Source of the DNA: Flavobacteriaceae bacterium
GTDB taxonomy: Bacteria; Bacteroidota; Bacteroidia; Flavobacteriales; Flavobacteriaceae
Assembly (NCBI GenBank): GCA_013373635.1
Contig: JABXHN010000016.1
Location: 93,597-157,596 of the forward strand
Direction: 5' to 3'
DNA: 64,000 nt
Positions 46,401-55,045 of the stretch are shown here, piece by piece. The stretch's first letter is position 1. Each line of letters starts with the position of its first letter. A program made the translations under genes and the position numbers. The notes under the pieces were generated by a model. It was not told the DNA's origin and made no database searches. It was given only the letters and a program-made list of their open reading frames with translations.

Positions 46401-46941
46401 TAGAAAACTAGAAATCACAGATTTCTTGTCTTATAAACTCTATCCTAAAGTTTTTGAAGACGCCTATCAATTACACCTCAAGTACGGAAATGTACTCAAT
46501 TTACCTACGAAAAACTTTTTCTATGGAATGGATATAGGAGAAGAAATCATGGTAAAATTAGAAGAAGGAGTATATATATTGATCAAACTGATGTTGAAGT
46601 CAGAACCTGATGCTCAAGGAAATGTGACGATTTACTTTAAACTTAACGGACAGTTGAGAACTATTCAGGTGAAAGATAAATCTGTAAAAGTTGATAAGAG
46701 TGAAAACATCAAAGCAGATGCACTTGATGAAAAACAGATTGGAGCTCCATTACAAGGATTGTTGTCTTCAGTGCTTGTAAAAAGAGGAGAAGCGGTTAAG
46801 AAAAATCAACCCTTGTTTATCATAGAAGCGATGAAGATGGAGACCACTGTTACTTCAAATGCTGAAGGGGTTGTAAAATCGATTCAACTTAAAGGTGGCG
46901 ATTTAGTAAATCCTGATGATTTAGTTCTGACCCTAGAATAG
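43492..46941 (+). CDS. pyc: Pyruvate carboxylase
   Basis: A 1149-residue biotin enzyme making oxaloacetate from pyruvate and bicarbonate. Domain order: biotin carboxylase (about 1-455; ANRGEIA, AASGGGGRGM), carboxyltransferase (about 530-830; DTTMRDAHQSLLATRMRT, HLHTHDT) and C-terminal biotin carrier with Lys1115 in EAMKMET. The start is the GTG at 43492 (MKIKKVLVANRGE); no ATG is suitably placed. BirA at 36900 would load the biotin. The gene ends with a hairpin that overlaps the next start. Confidence 0.97.
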   Translation: MKIKKVLVANRGEIAIRIFRACVEIGVKTVGVFTYEDRYSLHRYKADEAYQIGSDTEPLKPYLDIDEIIRVALKSGVQAIHPGYGFLSENATFAQKCADNGIIFIGPKVTVLKALGDKIMAKEVAQKHNIPIIRSSEKDLDTLEIALEEAQIIGYPLMLKAASGGGGRGMRVIRTEEELIKAYPESRRESLNAFGDDTVFLEKFVENPKHIEIQIVADTHGNMVHLFERDCSVQRRYQKVIEYAPSLGLPQETKDSLYQYAIDICKAVDYNNIGTVEFLVDEDGSIYFIEVNPRIQVEHTVTEMITNIDLVKTQLFIAGGYKLSDEQIKIPSQESVTVTGYALQCRITTENPANDFKPDYGVVTTYRSASGLGIRLDAGSIYQGVSISPFFDSMLVKVSAISRTLDGSCRKMRRALSEFRIRGVETNMAFLDNILAHDTFVSGKTTVNFIKDTPELFNIKETKNRANKLLNYLGETIVNGNPDVKKIEPNKVFSKPVIPSIPKGDFPKGTKDLLTELGPEKFAQWLKNEKKIHFTDTTMRDAHQSLLATRMRTIDMLAVAESYAKTHPEIFSMEVWGGATFDVCLRFLQENPWERLALLRKAMPNVLLQMLLRGSNGVGYKAYPDNLIEKFVEQSWETGIDVFRIFDSLNWMESIAPAIEHVRNRTQGIAEGTICYTGDILDPNKTKYSLDYYVQLAKDVENAGAHILGVKDMAGLLKPYAAYELISALKSEVSIPIHLHTHDTSSTQAAMYIKAIEAGVDVIDVAQGGLSGLTSQPNFNSMVELLKFNERENPIDSDSLARYSDYWETVRQYYYGFESGLKAGTGEVYKHEIPGGQYSNLKGQAIALGLEDKFPEVTKMYGEVNQLFGDIVKVTPSSKVVGDMAQFLISNNYTPADVLERGETMDFPDSVISFFKGDLGQPVGGFPKEVQAKVLKDIKPYTERPNAHLEPIDFESEFKKFKRKFSKGMGRKLEITDFLSYKLYPKVFEDAYQLHLKYGNVLNLPTKNFFYGMDIGEEIMVKLEEGVYILIKLMLKSEPDAQGNVTIYFKLNGQLRTIQVKDKSVKVDKSENIKADALDEKQIGAPLQGLLSSVLVKRGEAVKKNQPLFIIEAMKMETTVTSNAEGVVKSIQLKGGDLVNPDDLVLTLE

Positions 46942-46964
46942 GTTTTTTATCACATTAAAAATTT

Positions 46965-47007
46965 GTACTTTCATCTTTTAAATACACAAAGATGAAAGTA
47001 CTTTTTT
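46965..47007 (+). terminator. Intrinsic terminator of pyc overlapping the start of the M20 peptidase gene
   Basis: A perfect 14-base stem (46965-46978 and 46988-47001) with a nine-base loop, followed by six T. The right arm contains the ATG of the next gene (46992-46994) and the T run encodes its codons 4-5. It begins 24 bases after the pyc stop. Confidence 0.88.
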
Positions 47008-48497
47008 CGTTTATAGCCCTGTTATTTGTTACCAGTGGTATAGCTCAATCGAAGCGACCAGTTGACAGAGATATTTTTAAAAAACAAATTAGAGAATCTA
47101 TAGCGGAGCTAGCTGATTTTGTGGCGATCCCCAACGATGCCAACAATCATGCGGATATCAATCTCAACATTTATTGGCTTACTGAGAAATTCATCAAAAG
47201 AGGATTCAATACTTCGGTACTTCCAACATCAGGAGAGAATTTATTTTTTGCTGCACTTCCCATGAAGGAAGATAAAGAGACATTGCTCATCTATATGCAT
47301 TTTGATGGACAGGCTGTTGATAAAAGTAAATGGGATCAAGAAGATCCATACAAAATGGTATTAAAAGTACCAAAAGATGGGGGATGGAAAGAAAGAGATT
47401 TAGAAGCTTTAAATGAAAATTTAAATTACGATTGGAGGCTGTATGGTAGATCCACTTCAGACGATAAAGGACCTATTGTGATGTTATTAAATGCCATTGA
47501 TCTACTTCAAGAACAAAAAATAGATCTCGCTTATAATATCAAGGTGCTACTAGACAGTGAAGAAGAGAAATCCTCGGCTCCACTTACAGCAGCTCTTAGT
47601 ACTTATGGTGAACTCTTTGAAGCTGATTACCTCATCATAGGGGATGGTCCAATGCACGCCTCATTAAACCCAACTGTTGTGTATGGATGTAGAGGGATTA
47701 CCACGATGACTTTGACTACTTATGGTCCAAAATTAGCACAGCATTCTGGACATTTTGGGAATTACGCTCCCAACCCTTCGTATGCATTAGCACATTTATT
47801 AGCATCTTTTAAGGATACTTCTGGTAAAGTTCTTGTTGACGGTTATTACGATGGTATTAAAATTGATGCGAGTACTTCCTCTATTTTAAAGGCAGTGCCC
47901 GATAAAGAAGCAGATTTTTTAGATCGATTGGTGGTTCAAAATTCTGAGAAAGTGGGATCTTATTATCAAGAGTCCCTTCAATATCCATCGTTAAATATCA
48001 GAGGAATGGCATCAGCTTGGGTGGGTGATAATGCTCGTACCATTGTTCCTGCAACTGCAACAGCAGAATTAGATTTGAGATTGGTAGTCGAGAGCGATGG
48101 AACTCGATTAAAAAAGCTTGTTAGACAACACATAGAAAAACAAGGGTATCATATTGTAAATCAAGATCCTACCGATGAAGAGCGCAAATCCTATTCCAAT
48201 ATTGTAAAAGTAGAAGAGGGGGGTGTTATGGATGCTTTTCGCACCGATATCAACCATCCTTTTGGGAATCATTTGGTGAATTTGATGAAGCAAACTTTTG
48301 AAAAAGAAGTTGTTCAAATCAGAACCATGGGAGGTACTGTTCCTATTGCTCCCTTTGTAAATCAAATGAAATTGCCAGCATTTATTCTACCAACCGTCAA
48401 CGCAGATAACAATCAACACGCTCCCAACGAGAACTTGAGAATCGGTCAAATCGATTACGGAATTCGATTGTTTTACGCTCTTTTTAGTCAGAATTAA
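46992..48497 (+). CDS. M20 family metallopeptidase, exported
   Basis: A 501-residue zinc hydrolase with a signal peptide (1-18, ending GIAQ). Metal-site motifs: MHFDGQAVD (about 98-106), GRSTSDDKGP (about 152-161) and LLDSEEEKSS, with a late NQHAPNENLR that supplies the last His and Glu. It likely acts as a carboxypeptidase or dipeptidase in the periplasm. Its ATG and first codons lie within the pyc terminator hairpin. The stop TAA shares TTAA with the convergent trpA stop. Confidence 0.9.
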   Translation: MKVLFSFIALLFVTSGIAQSKRPVDRDIFKKQIRESIAELADFVAIPNDANNHADINLNIYWLTEKFIKRGFNTSVLPTSGENLFFAALPMKEDKETLLIYMHFDGQAVDKSKWDQEDPYKMVLKVPKDGGWKERDLEALNENLNYDWRLYGRSTSDDKGPIVMLLNAIDLLQEQKIDLAYNIKVLLDSEEEKSSAPLTAALSTYGELFEADYLIIGDGPMHASLNPTVVYGCRGITTMTLTTYGPKLAQHSGHFGNYAPNPSYALAHLLASFKDTSGKVLVDGYYDGIKIDASTSSILKAVPDKEADFLDRLVVQNSEKVGSYYQESLQYPSLNIRGMASAWVGDNARTIVPATATAELDLRLVVESDGTRLKKLVRQHIEKQGYHIVNQDPTDEERKSYSNIVKVEEGGVMDAFRTDINHPFGNHLVNLMKQTFEKEVVQIRTMGGTVPIAPFVNQMKLPAFILPTVNADNNQHAPNENLRIGQIDYGIRLFYALFSQN

Positions 48498-49258
48498 GAA
48501 CGGATTCCTTTGATGAAATTAGGAATCCCATCAATTCCATTTTCAGTGATGGAATTGATAAAGGCAGTTCCGATAATAGCACCAGAAGTGTATTTGGTAG
48601 CTTGATCAAAGGTCTGTTTGTCTTTTATTCCAAAACCAACAATTAGTGGATTCTCTAGATTCATATCGGAAATTCTCTTAAAATAAGCTTCTTGATCAGA
48701 CCCAAAACCCGATTGACTACCCGTTACAGAGGCTGTACTTACTAAATAGATAAAAGCATTGGAAGCCTTGTCGATCGCTTTGATTCGCTCGTCAGATGTT
48801 TGTGGAGTAATCAGGAAAATATTTGCGAGATTGTACTTCTCAAATACAGATGCGTAATGCTCTTGGTATTCTTCGAGTGGAAGATCTGGTAGGATTAATC
48901 CATCAATTCCAACTTCATTACATTTTTTACAGAATGCTTCCACACCGTATTGCATTACGGGATTAAAATACCCCATAATAATTAGAGGAACGGATACCTC
49001 ATTTCTGATGTCTTTTAGTTGTTCAAAAAGCACTTCCGAGCTCATACCGTTTCTTAGAGCCTCGGTCGAACTCTCCTGAATAACAGGTCCATCAGCTAGA
49101 GGATCTGAAAATGGGAGACCAATTTCTAAAAGATCAACTCCTTGTGAAGCAAGGCTTTTAATAACCTTAGTCGTATCTTCCTTTTTTGGGTAACCCGCAG
49201 TAAAATAGATGGATAATATATTCTTTTTAGAATCAAATAATTGTTTTATTCGGTTCAT
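48494..49258 (-). CDS. trpA: Tryptophan synthase alpha subunit
   Basis: A 254-residue TIM barrel that cleaves indole-3-glycerol phosphate. The catalytic Glu lies in LLEIGLPFSDPLADGP and Asp in DGLILPDLPLEE; VSTASVTGSQSGF is the phosphate-region loop. Last gene of the trp operon, 11 bases after trpB. Confidence 0.97.
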   Translation of the reverse strand: MNRIKQLFDSKKNILSIYFTAGYPKKEDTTKVIKSLASQGVDLLEIGLPFSDPLADGPVIQESSTEALRNGMSSEVLFEQLKDIRNEVSVPLIIMGYFNPVMQYGVEAFCKKCNEVGIDGLILPDLPLEEYQEHYASVFEKYNLANIFLITPQTSDERIKAIDKASNAFIYLVSTASVTGSQSGFGSDQEAYFKRISDMNLENPLIVGFGIKDKQTFDQATKYTSGAIIGTAFINSITENGIDGIPNFIKGIRS

Positions 49259-49269
49259 TGGTTTGATTT

Positions 49270-50451
49270 TTAAAAGTTAAAATATTCGATATAGTTTCCT
49301 AAATCTTTATCACCTCTTCCAGATAAATTAATAACGACGACATCATCTTTGGAGAATGCTCGATGATCTAAAGCCGCTAAAGCATGAGAAGTTTCAATAG
49401 CTGGAATGATTCCCTCGAGTTTACAAAGTTCTAATCCAGCGCTCATCGCCTCATCATCTGTAGCTGATATAAATTCAGCTCTTTTAGATCGGTATAAATT
49501 GGCGTGCATCGGACCAACACCAGGATAATCCAGTCCTGCAGAAATGGAGTATGGCTCTGTAATCTGACCGTCCTTAGATTGCATGAGCAGCGTTTTAGAA
49601 CCGTGAATAATTCCCTCTTTACCAAGCACTGAAGTAGCTGCACTTTCTCCAGAGTGAATACCCTTGCCTGCCGCTTCTACTGCGATGATATTGACCTCTG
49701 GTCGATCTAAATAATGATAATAGGCTCCAGCTGCATTGGATCCACCACCAACACAAGCAATCATGTGATCTGGATAATCTCTACCTTCTTTTTCTAAGAG
49801 TTGCGTCTTAATTTCAGCAGAGATCACCGATTGAAAACGAGCCACCATATCGGGATAGGGATGAGGCCCTACCACTGATCCAATGATATAATGAGTGTCA
49901 ACAGGATTGTTAATCCAGTCTCTAATGGCTTCATTTGTGGCGTCTTTTAGTGTTTTAGAGCCTGATTTTGCCGCCCTAACTTCAGCTCCTAACATTTTCA
50001 TACGAGCTACGTTGGGTGCCTGTCTTTTGATATCGATTTCACCCATATAGACGATACATTGCATTCCCATTAGTGCGCATACAGTTGCGGTAGCCACTCC
50101 GTGTTGTCCAGCACCTGTCTCAGCGATGATTCTATTTTTGCCCAATCTTTTAGCCAAAAGAATTTGACCGATCGTGTTGTTGACCTTATGGGCACCAGTA
50201 TGGCAGAGATCTTCTCTTTTGAGATAAATCTTGGTGTTGTATTTTTCAGAGAGACGTTTAGCGAAGTATAAAGGAGTAGGTCTTCCTACATATTCCTTAA
50301 GCAACTGATCGAATTCTTTTTTAAAAGAATCTTCACTGGTAATTTCCACATAAACTTTTCTCAATTCCTCAACATTGGGATAGAGCATTTCAGGGATGTA
50401 TGCACCTCCAAAATCTCCGTAATATCCTTTTTCGTTTACTTGATAACTCAT
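49270..50451 (-). CDS. trpB: Tryptophan synthase beta subunit
   Basis: A 393-residue PLP enzyme joining indole and serine. The PLP lysine is in [13 protein letters not shown] (about residue 84) and the phosphate loop is [16 protein letters not shown] near residue 52 and the C-terminal [10 protein letters not shown] are typical of the main TrpB1 type. It follows trpF by 16 bases. Confidence 0.97.
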   Translation of the reverse strand: MSYQVNEKGYYGDFGGAYIPEMLYPNVEELRKVYVEITSEDSFKKEFDQLLKEYVGRPTPLYFAKRLSEKYNTKIYLKREDLCHTGAHKVNNTIGQILLAKRLGKNRIIAETGAGQHGVATATVCALMGMQCIVYMGEIDIKRQAPNVARMKMLGAEVRAAKSGSKTLKDATNEAIRDWINNPVDTHYIIGSVVGPHPYPDMVARFQSVISAEIKTQLLEKEGRDYPDHMIACVGGGSNAAGAYYHYLDRPEVNIIAVEAAGKGIHSGESAATSVLGKEGIIHGSKTLLMQSKDGQITEPYSISAGLDYPGVGPMHANLYRSKRAEFISATDDEAMSAGLELCKLEGIIPAIETSHALAALDHRAFSKDDVVVINLSGRGDKDLGNYIEYFNF

Positions 50452-50467
50452 TCTTATATAGTTTTGA

Positions 50468-51130
50468 CTATGATTGATATAATCTAGTTTTAAATCGTTT
50501 TAATAGTTCAATATCTTTTAAAGCGGGGCTGATTTCAAATTTTGAGTTGATATCAATCGCCACGCACTTTTCTGAGGCCTTATTTTTAAAAAAGCGTTCC
50601 AAATCCAGCAAATGTGACTCACTAATTCCTCCACTTAAGAAATAAGGGGTATCTAAATTATAGTTTTTAAGAAGTTCCCATGAGAAGCTTTTTCCAGTTC
50701 CTCCTGGCAGTTCCCCTTTGGTGTCGAATAAGAAATAATCACAATAACGCTCGTATGCATGGAGTGGGTTAAAATCAAAGGAATCTCCAATAGAAAATGC
50801 CTTGATGATGTTAATGTCTAAATTCTTGTCTAAAAACAACTCCTTGAGTTTTGAGCAAAATTCAACTGATTCACTGCCGTGAAGTTGTACTCCTCTGAGA
50901 TGGTAATTGATGACTTTTTCTAAAATAAGTTCAATCGTTTCATTTACAAACACTCCAATAAGTTGAATGCTTGGATCTACTGCTACGAATGTATTTGGAT
51001 CCACATAACGCTTAGAAGGTTCCCAAAAGATGAGCCCCATATAATTGGGTCTCAGCTCATAGAGTTCTTTAATGTTCTGAGGATCTCTCATTCCACAAAC
51101 CTTAAGCTTTATGTCTTTTAGTCGCTTCAT
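50468..51130 (-). CDS. trpF: Phosphoribosylanthranilate isomerase
   Basis: A 220-residue TIM barrel. The catalytic Cys is in [12 protein letters not shown] (about residue 13) and Asp in [26 protein letters not shown] forms part of the phosphate site. It is a separate gene, not fused to trpC, and starts one base after the trpC stop. Confidence 0.96.
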   Translation of the reverse strand: MKRLKDIKLKVCGMRDPQNIKELYELRPNYMGLIFWEPSKRYVDPNTFVAVDPSIQLIGVFVNETIELILEKVINYHLRGVQLHGSESVEFCSKLKELFLDKNLDINIIKAFSIGDSFDFNPLHAYERYCDYFLFDTKGELPGGTGKSFSWELLKNYNLDTPYFLSGGISESHLLDLERFFKNKASEKCVAIDINSKFEISPALKDIELLKRFKTRLYQS

Positions 51131-51131
51131 T

Positions 51132-51911
51132 TTATAACTGGTTTACAAATTCAGAGGCAGCCTTAGCGGGCTGATCTGTCTTCATAAAGTTTTCTCCTAT
51201 TAAAAACCCTTGATATCCGTAAGTTTTCAGCTCTTTAATTGTCGCTACATCACTGATTCCACTTTCTGATACTTTGATAAAATCATCCGGTATATGAGTT
51301 GAAAGATCTTTGGAAATCTGAGTAGAAACTTCAAAAGTTTTGAGGTTTCTGTTATTGACTCCTATGAGATTTAGCGTAGGCATAATCGATTTTTGAAGTT
51401 CTTCTATATTGTGGACCTCAAGGAGCACTTCGAGTCCTAAGGTATGAGCTAACTTTGAAAAAGCAGCTATTTCTTCTCTAGTAAGAATTGCTGCTATCAG
51501 CAATATAAAGTCTGCTCCATAAGCTTTGGCTTCGATAATTTGATAGGGATCAATGGTAAAGTCTTTGCGAAGCAAAGGGAGATCAACAGTTGCTCTAGCC
51601 ATTTGTAGGTCTTCTAAACCCCCTCCAAAATAATGGAGATCTGTAAGAACAGACATGGCACTGGCTCCTGCCTCTTCGTATCCTTTAGCAACTTCCCAAA
51701 CCTTATGGTTGTTGTTGATTACTGATTTTGAAGGAGATCGTCTTTTGTGTTCTGCAATGATTCCTGAACCAACATTTTTAATTCGATTACTTACTGAAAT
51801 GCAATCGCGTTCAAAAAGAGCCATCGCCTCTAAATGATGCTGAGGAACCAGTTGCTTTTTTAAAGCTACTTCCTTGCGTTTATCGATGACTATTCGTTCT
51901 AAAATATCCAT
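51132..51911 (-). CDS. trpC: Indole-3-glycerol phosphate synthase
   Basis: A 259-residue TIM barrel. Catalytic residues are in IIAEHKRRSPSKS (about 51-63), LLRKDFTIDPYQI, LEVHN and GVNNRNL, with VSESGI near the end. It overlaps trpD by one base. Confidence 0.97.
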   Translation of the reverse strand: MDILERIVIDKRKEVALKKQLVPQHHLEAMALFERDCISVSNRIKNVGSGIIAEHKRRSPSKSVINNNHKVWEVAKGYEEAGASAMSVLTDLHYFGGGLEDLQMARATVDLPLLRKDFTIDPYQIIEAKAYGADFILLIAAILTREEIAAFSKLAHTLGLEVLLEVHNIEELQKSIMPTLNLIGVNNRNLKTFEVSTQISKDLSTHIPDDFIKVSESGISDVATIKELKTYGYQGFLIGENFMKTDQPAKAASEFVNQL

Positions 51912-52900
51912 TAGTTTAACTCTTGTAATTTGTTAAATACAGCCAGTGCGTTACCGCTTTCAATACTTTCTATCGCCTGTTGATAAGCTTCTTTTAAGTC
52001 GATGTTTTTAACGGTTTTAATCGCCAGTGCAGCGTTGGCACATACCACTTGTTTTTGAGCATCAGTGGATTGATTCTCAAGCACGCTTAAAAATATCTTA
52101 GCGGCATTTTCAATAGTATTTCCTCCGGCGATTTGACTCATTTGCAAGGGATTTAAATCAAAATTAGTGGCATTGATTATTTTTTCATCTCCTCTACTGA
52201 TCACTTTTGCATTTCCAGTTAGTGAGATTTCATCGTAACCATCGAGTGCGTGAACAATACTAAAATTTTTATCAGTTTTTTGGTAGAGGTAACTGTACAG
52301 TCGCGCTAATTCTAAGTTGAATACACCCACCATTTGATTAGGAGGAAAGGCAGGGTTTACCATAGGACCTAACATATTAAAGAAAGTTTTCACACCTAAA
52401 TCTCTTCGAATTGGTGCCACATTTTTCATGGCAGGATGAAATAGTGGAGCGTGTAAAATACAAATACCAACCTTGTCGATTGCTCTTTCCAAATAGTCCT
52501 TATCATTGCTGAATTTTATTCCTAAATACTCTAAAACATTGGAAGATCCACAGCTGGAGGATACACCGTAATTTCCGTGTTTAGCAACTTTTACTCCAGC
52601 ACCAGCTGTAACAAAAGAGGCGAGCGTTGAAATATTAAAGGTGTCTTTTCCGTCCCCACCAGTTCCACATAAATCAATAGGGTTATACATAGATAAATCC
52701 ACATTTAGACAAAGCTCGAGTAATGCGTCTCTAAATCCTTCTAGTTCTTCAACTGCAACAGAACGCATCATATAAACAGTCAAAAAAGATGCAATTTGGC
52801 TCGTGTTATAAGAGCCATTAGCGATATTAATCAGAATTTCTTTCGCTTCTGATTTGGAGAGTGTTTGATGTTGAATCAATCTATTTAATACCTCTTTCAT
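51911..52900 (-). CDS. trpD: Anthranilate phosphoribosyltransferase
   Basis: A 329-residue enzyme joining anthranilate and PRPP. PRPP motif DLCGTGGDGKDTFNIST (about 77-93), then KHGNYGVSSSCGSSNVLE, and RRDLGVKTFFNMLGPMVNP. It is not fused to trpG. It starts one base after the trpG stop. Confidence 0.97.
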   Translation of the reverse strand: MKEVLNRLIQHQTLSKSEAKEILINIANGSYNTSQIASFLTVYMMRSVAVEELEGFRDALLELCLNVDLSMYNPIDLCGTGGDGKDTFNISTLASFVTAGAGVKVAKHGNYGVSSSCGSSNVLEYLGIKFSNDKDYLERAIDKVGICILHAPLFHPAMKNVAPIRRDLGVKTFFNMLGPMVNPAFPPNQMVGVFNLELARLYSYLYQKTDKNFSIVHALDGYDEISLTGNAKVISRGDEKIINATNFDLNPLQMSQIAGGNTIENAAKIFLSVLENQSTDAQKQVVCANAALAIKTVKNIDLKEAYQQAIESIESGNALAVFNKLQELN

Positions 52901-52901
52901 T

Positions 52902-53468
52902 TTAATTCTTTAACCAATTATCTAAAAGTTTTTTGCCCTGAGGAGTAAGTACTGATTCCGGATGAAACTGAACAGAGCAAATATCGTACTCTTTGTGTCT
53001 GATGGCCATTATTTGACCATTTTCATCTGTTGATATAATATCAAATGCAGTCGTGTCTGAATTGGCATCGATCACCCATGAGTGATATCTCCCCACTTGA
53101 ATGTGATCTCCAAGACCTGCAAATAGGGGGTCGTTTTCATCAATAGAGACCTCTGTTGCAACTCCGTGATAGACCTGATCTAAATTCTTTAGTGCTGCAC
53201 CGTAAACTTCTCCTATGGCCTGTTGTCCAAGGCAGACTCCAAAAATTTTTTTGGTTGGACCAAAACGATTGATGATTTCTTTAAGCAATCCGGCTTCATC
53301 TGGAATTCCAGGACCTGGAGATAGTACGATCATTTTGTACGCCTCAATATCCTCAAGTTTGACTTTGTCGTTTCTGACCACATCGACTTCAACGCCTAAT
53401 TCCTCGAAATAGTGAACGAGGTTGTAGGTGAAGCTGTCGTAATTATCTATGAGTAATAACTCTTTCAT
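52902..53468 (-). CDS. trpG: Anthranilate synthase glutaminase subunit
   Basis: A 188-residue class I glutamine amidotransferase that feeds ammonia to TrpE. The nucleophile is Cys79 in GVCLGQQAIGE, with the His-Glu pair in VQFHPESVLTPQG. LSPGPGIPDEAG is the oxyanion-side motif. It shares one base with the trpE stop (TAATG). It could also serve p-aminobenzoate synthesis, but its place in the operon points to Trp. Confidence 0.95.
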   Translation of the reverse strand: MKELLLIDNYDSFTYNLVHYFEELGVEVDVVRNDKVKLEDIEAYKMIVLSPGPGIPDEAGLLKEIINRFGPTKKIFGVCLGQQAIGEVYGAALKNLDQVYHGVATEVSIDENDPLFAGLGDHIQVGRYHSWVIDANSDTTAFDIISTDENGQIMAIRHKEYDICSVQFHPESVLTPQGKKLLDNWLKN

Positions 53469-54865
53469 TATATCGTTGATGCTAATTCTAAGGCCTTGTT
53501 TAAGGCTCCTAATTTGTTGTATGTTTCTTGGTTTTCACTTTCTGCAGAAGAAGCAGCTACTATTCCTGCTCCAGCTTGGAAATACAATCGATGATTTTTA
53601 CTGAGAAAGGTTCGGATCATGATGGCGTGGTTGAAATTTCCACTAAAATCCATGAATCCGATAGCACCTCCGTAATACCCTCTTGGGGTAGGTTCGTATT
53701 TTTCGATAAGTTCCATCGCCATGTGCTTGGGCGCCCCACTTAGGGTCCCCGCAGGAAAAGTGTCGGCTACCACTTCCATAGTGGATACCGATTCTTTAAT
53801 TTGAGCTGTAACCTTTGATACCAAGTGGATCACGTGAGAGAAGTATTGTACTTCTCTGTAAGTTTCTACTTCGACTGATTTACCATGTCTGCTTAAATCA
53901 TTTCTAGCTAAATCAACAAGCATCACATGTTCTGCATTTTCTTTCTTATCAGCTGCCAATTTTTTAGCTAATTCAGCGTCTTGTTCGTCGTTTCCTGTAC
54001 GTTTAAAAGTCCCCGCTATTGGATGAATTTCAGCCTTTTTATCTTTTACGACCAATTGAGCCTCAGGTGAGGAGCCAAATAGTTTAAAGTTTCCGTAATC
54101 AAAATAAAACAGGTACGGAGATGGATTTACCGTTCTAAGAGCTCTGTATACATTGAACTCATCTCCGCTAAAGCTTTGTTCAAATCTTCTAGATAGTACT
54201 AATTGGAATACATCTCCACGCTGACAGTGCTTCTTAGCAGTTTCTACAAGGCTTTTAAAATCCTCATCTGACACATTGGTTATGGCTTCCCCTTCTTTTG
54301 AAAAATTATAGGTAGGATAGTTTTTTGACTTGAGGAGCAATTCTATATCGGCAATATTGTTTTCTGATTCATAACAATGCGCAAACAAATAAGCTTCATT
54401 GTTAAAATGGTTAATAGCAATAATGTTTTGGTAAACGGCATAGTGGAGATCTGGAATTTCAGTTGCCTCTTCTTTTTTAGATACTACTACGTCTTCAAAA
54501 TAACGAACTGCGTCGTAATTCATATATCCAAAAAGTCCCTGATTGATGAATTTAAATTCTTCGTTAGTCGTAGAAAACTGTTTAGAGAATTCTGATATCA
54601 AACTAGGAACATCACTTGATTCATCGAGTTCGATTCGCTTTTCAGTGCCATCTGGATGGTTTTCAATATATAAGTTGTTTTTAACCGAAACCGATGCAAT
54701 AGGATTAAAACACACGTAGGAGAAACTGTTGTCATTAGCGTGATAATCACTACTCTCCAATAATATGCTATTGGGGTAATGGTCTCTAACCTTCAAATAT
54801 ACGCTCACAGGTGTAATCGTATCAGCGATTATTTTTTTGTGATGTGACTGTAAATGATAAGTCAT
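53468..54865 (-). CDS. trpE: Anthranilate synthase component I
   Basis: A 465-residue chorismate-using enzyme. The N-terminal part contains LESSDYH, the Ser-containing Trp feedback element (LLES) near residue 37. The catalytic half has PSPYLFYFDYG, GSSPEAQLVV, IAGTFKRTG and the GTLSGAPKHMAMELI segment. First gene of trpEGDCFBA and directly downstream of the attenuator; ATG at 54865. Confidence 0.96.
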   Translation of the reverse strand: MTYHLQSHHKKIIADTITPVSVYLKVRDHYPNSILLESSDYHANDNSFSYVCFNPIASVSVKNNLYIENHPDGTEKRIELDESSDVPSLISEFSKQFSTTNEEFKFINQGLFGYMNYDAVRYFEDVVVSKKEEATEIPDLHYAVYQNIIAINHFNNEAYLFAHCYESENNIADIELLLKSKNYPTYNFSKEGEAITNVSDEDFKSLVETAKKHCQRGDVFQLVLSRRFEQSFSGDEFNVYRALRTVNPSPYLFYFDYGNFKLFGSSPEAQLVVKDKKAEIHPIAGTFKRTGNDEQDAELAKKLAADKKENAEHVMLVDLARNDLSRHGKSVEVETYREVQYFSHVIHLVSKVTAQIKESVSTMEVVADTFPAGTLSGAPKHMAMELIEKYEPTPRGYYGGAIGFMDFSGNFNHAIMIRTFLSKNHRLYFQAGAGIVAASSAESENQETYNKLGALNKALELASTI

Positions 54866-54888
54866 AAGTGATAGTTATTTTAATTAAG

Positions 54889-54915
54889 AAAGGCCTGTCG
54901 TGATGACAAGCCTTT
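54889..54915 (-). terminator. Attenuator hairpin of the trp operon
   Basis: On the minus strand AAAGGC-T-TGTC, loop ATCAC, GACA-G-GCCTTT: a 10-pair stem with one internal mismatch, 23 bases before trpE. The U tract (CUUAAUU) is weak. Part of the loop and right arm (TCACGAC, 54897-54903) can instead pair with GTTGTGA at 54946-54952. Confidence 0.75.
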
Positions 54916-54953
54916 ACAGTATTTTGATACTCAATAGGGACTAGCTCACAACC

Positions 54954-55004
54954 TTAAGATTGAGAGTTCCACCACCATTTTGTATTTGTATAATTTTTAT
55001 TCAC
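54954..55004 (-). CDS. trpL: trp leader peptide with three tandem Trp codons
   Basis: A 16-codon reading frame starting with GTG at 55004 and ending with TAA at 54954, translating as MNKNYTNTKWWWNSQS. The three TGG codons lie at 54977-54969. It begins five to six bases after the -7 box, so the mRNA would be nearly leaderless. An ATG at 54978 overlaps the Trp codons in another frame and contains no Trp. Likely function: ribosome stalling at the Trp codons when charged tRNA-Trp is scarce, which favours read-through into trpE. The frame and codons are seen; use of the GTG is inferred. Confidence 0.65.
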   Translation of the reverse strand: MNKNYTNTKWWWNSQS

Positions 55005-55008
55005 GTCC

Positions 55009-55039
55009 CAAAGATAATAATCCTTTATTAAAACACCAA
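55009..55039 (-). promoter_or_regulatory. Promoter of the trp operon (-33 TTG, 20 bases, -7 TATCTTTG)
   Basis: On the minus strand TTG at 55039-55037 and TATCTTTG at 55016-55009 are 20 bases apart, a full match to the Bacteroidota pattern. Transcription would begin about 55004, at the leader peptide. It lies just past the yceI stop codon. Confidence 0.72.
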
Positions 55040-55045
55040 TAAAAA

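Noticed and set aside
54948..54980. An ATG-initiated 10-codon frame (MVVELSILRL) at the trp leader as the regulatory peptide.
   Set aside because: It overlaps the tandem TGG run in another frame and contains no Trp, so it could not sense tryptophan. The GTG-started frame with WWW explains the region better.
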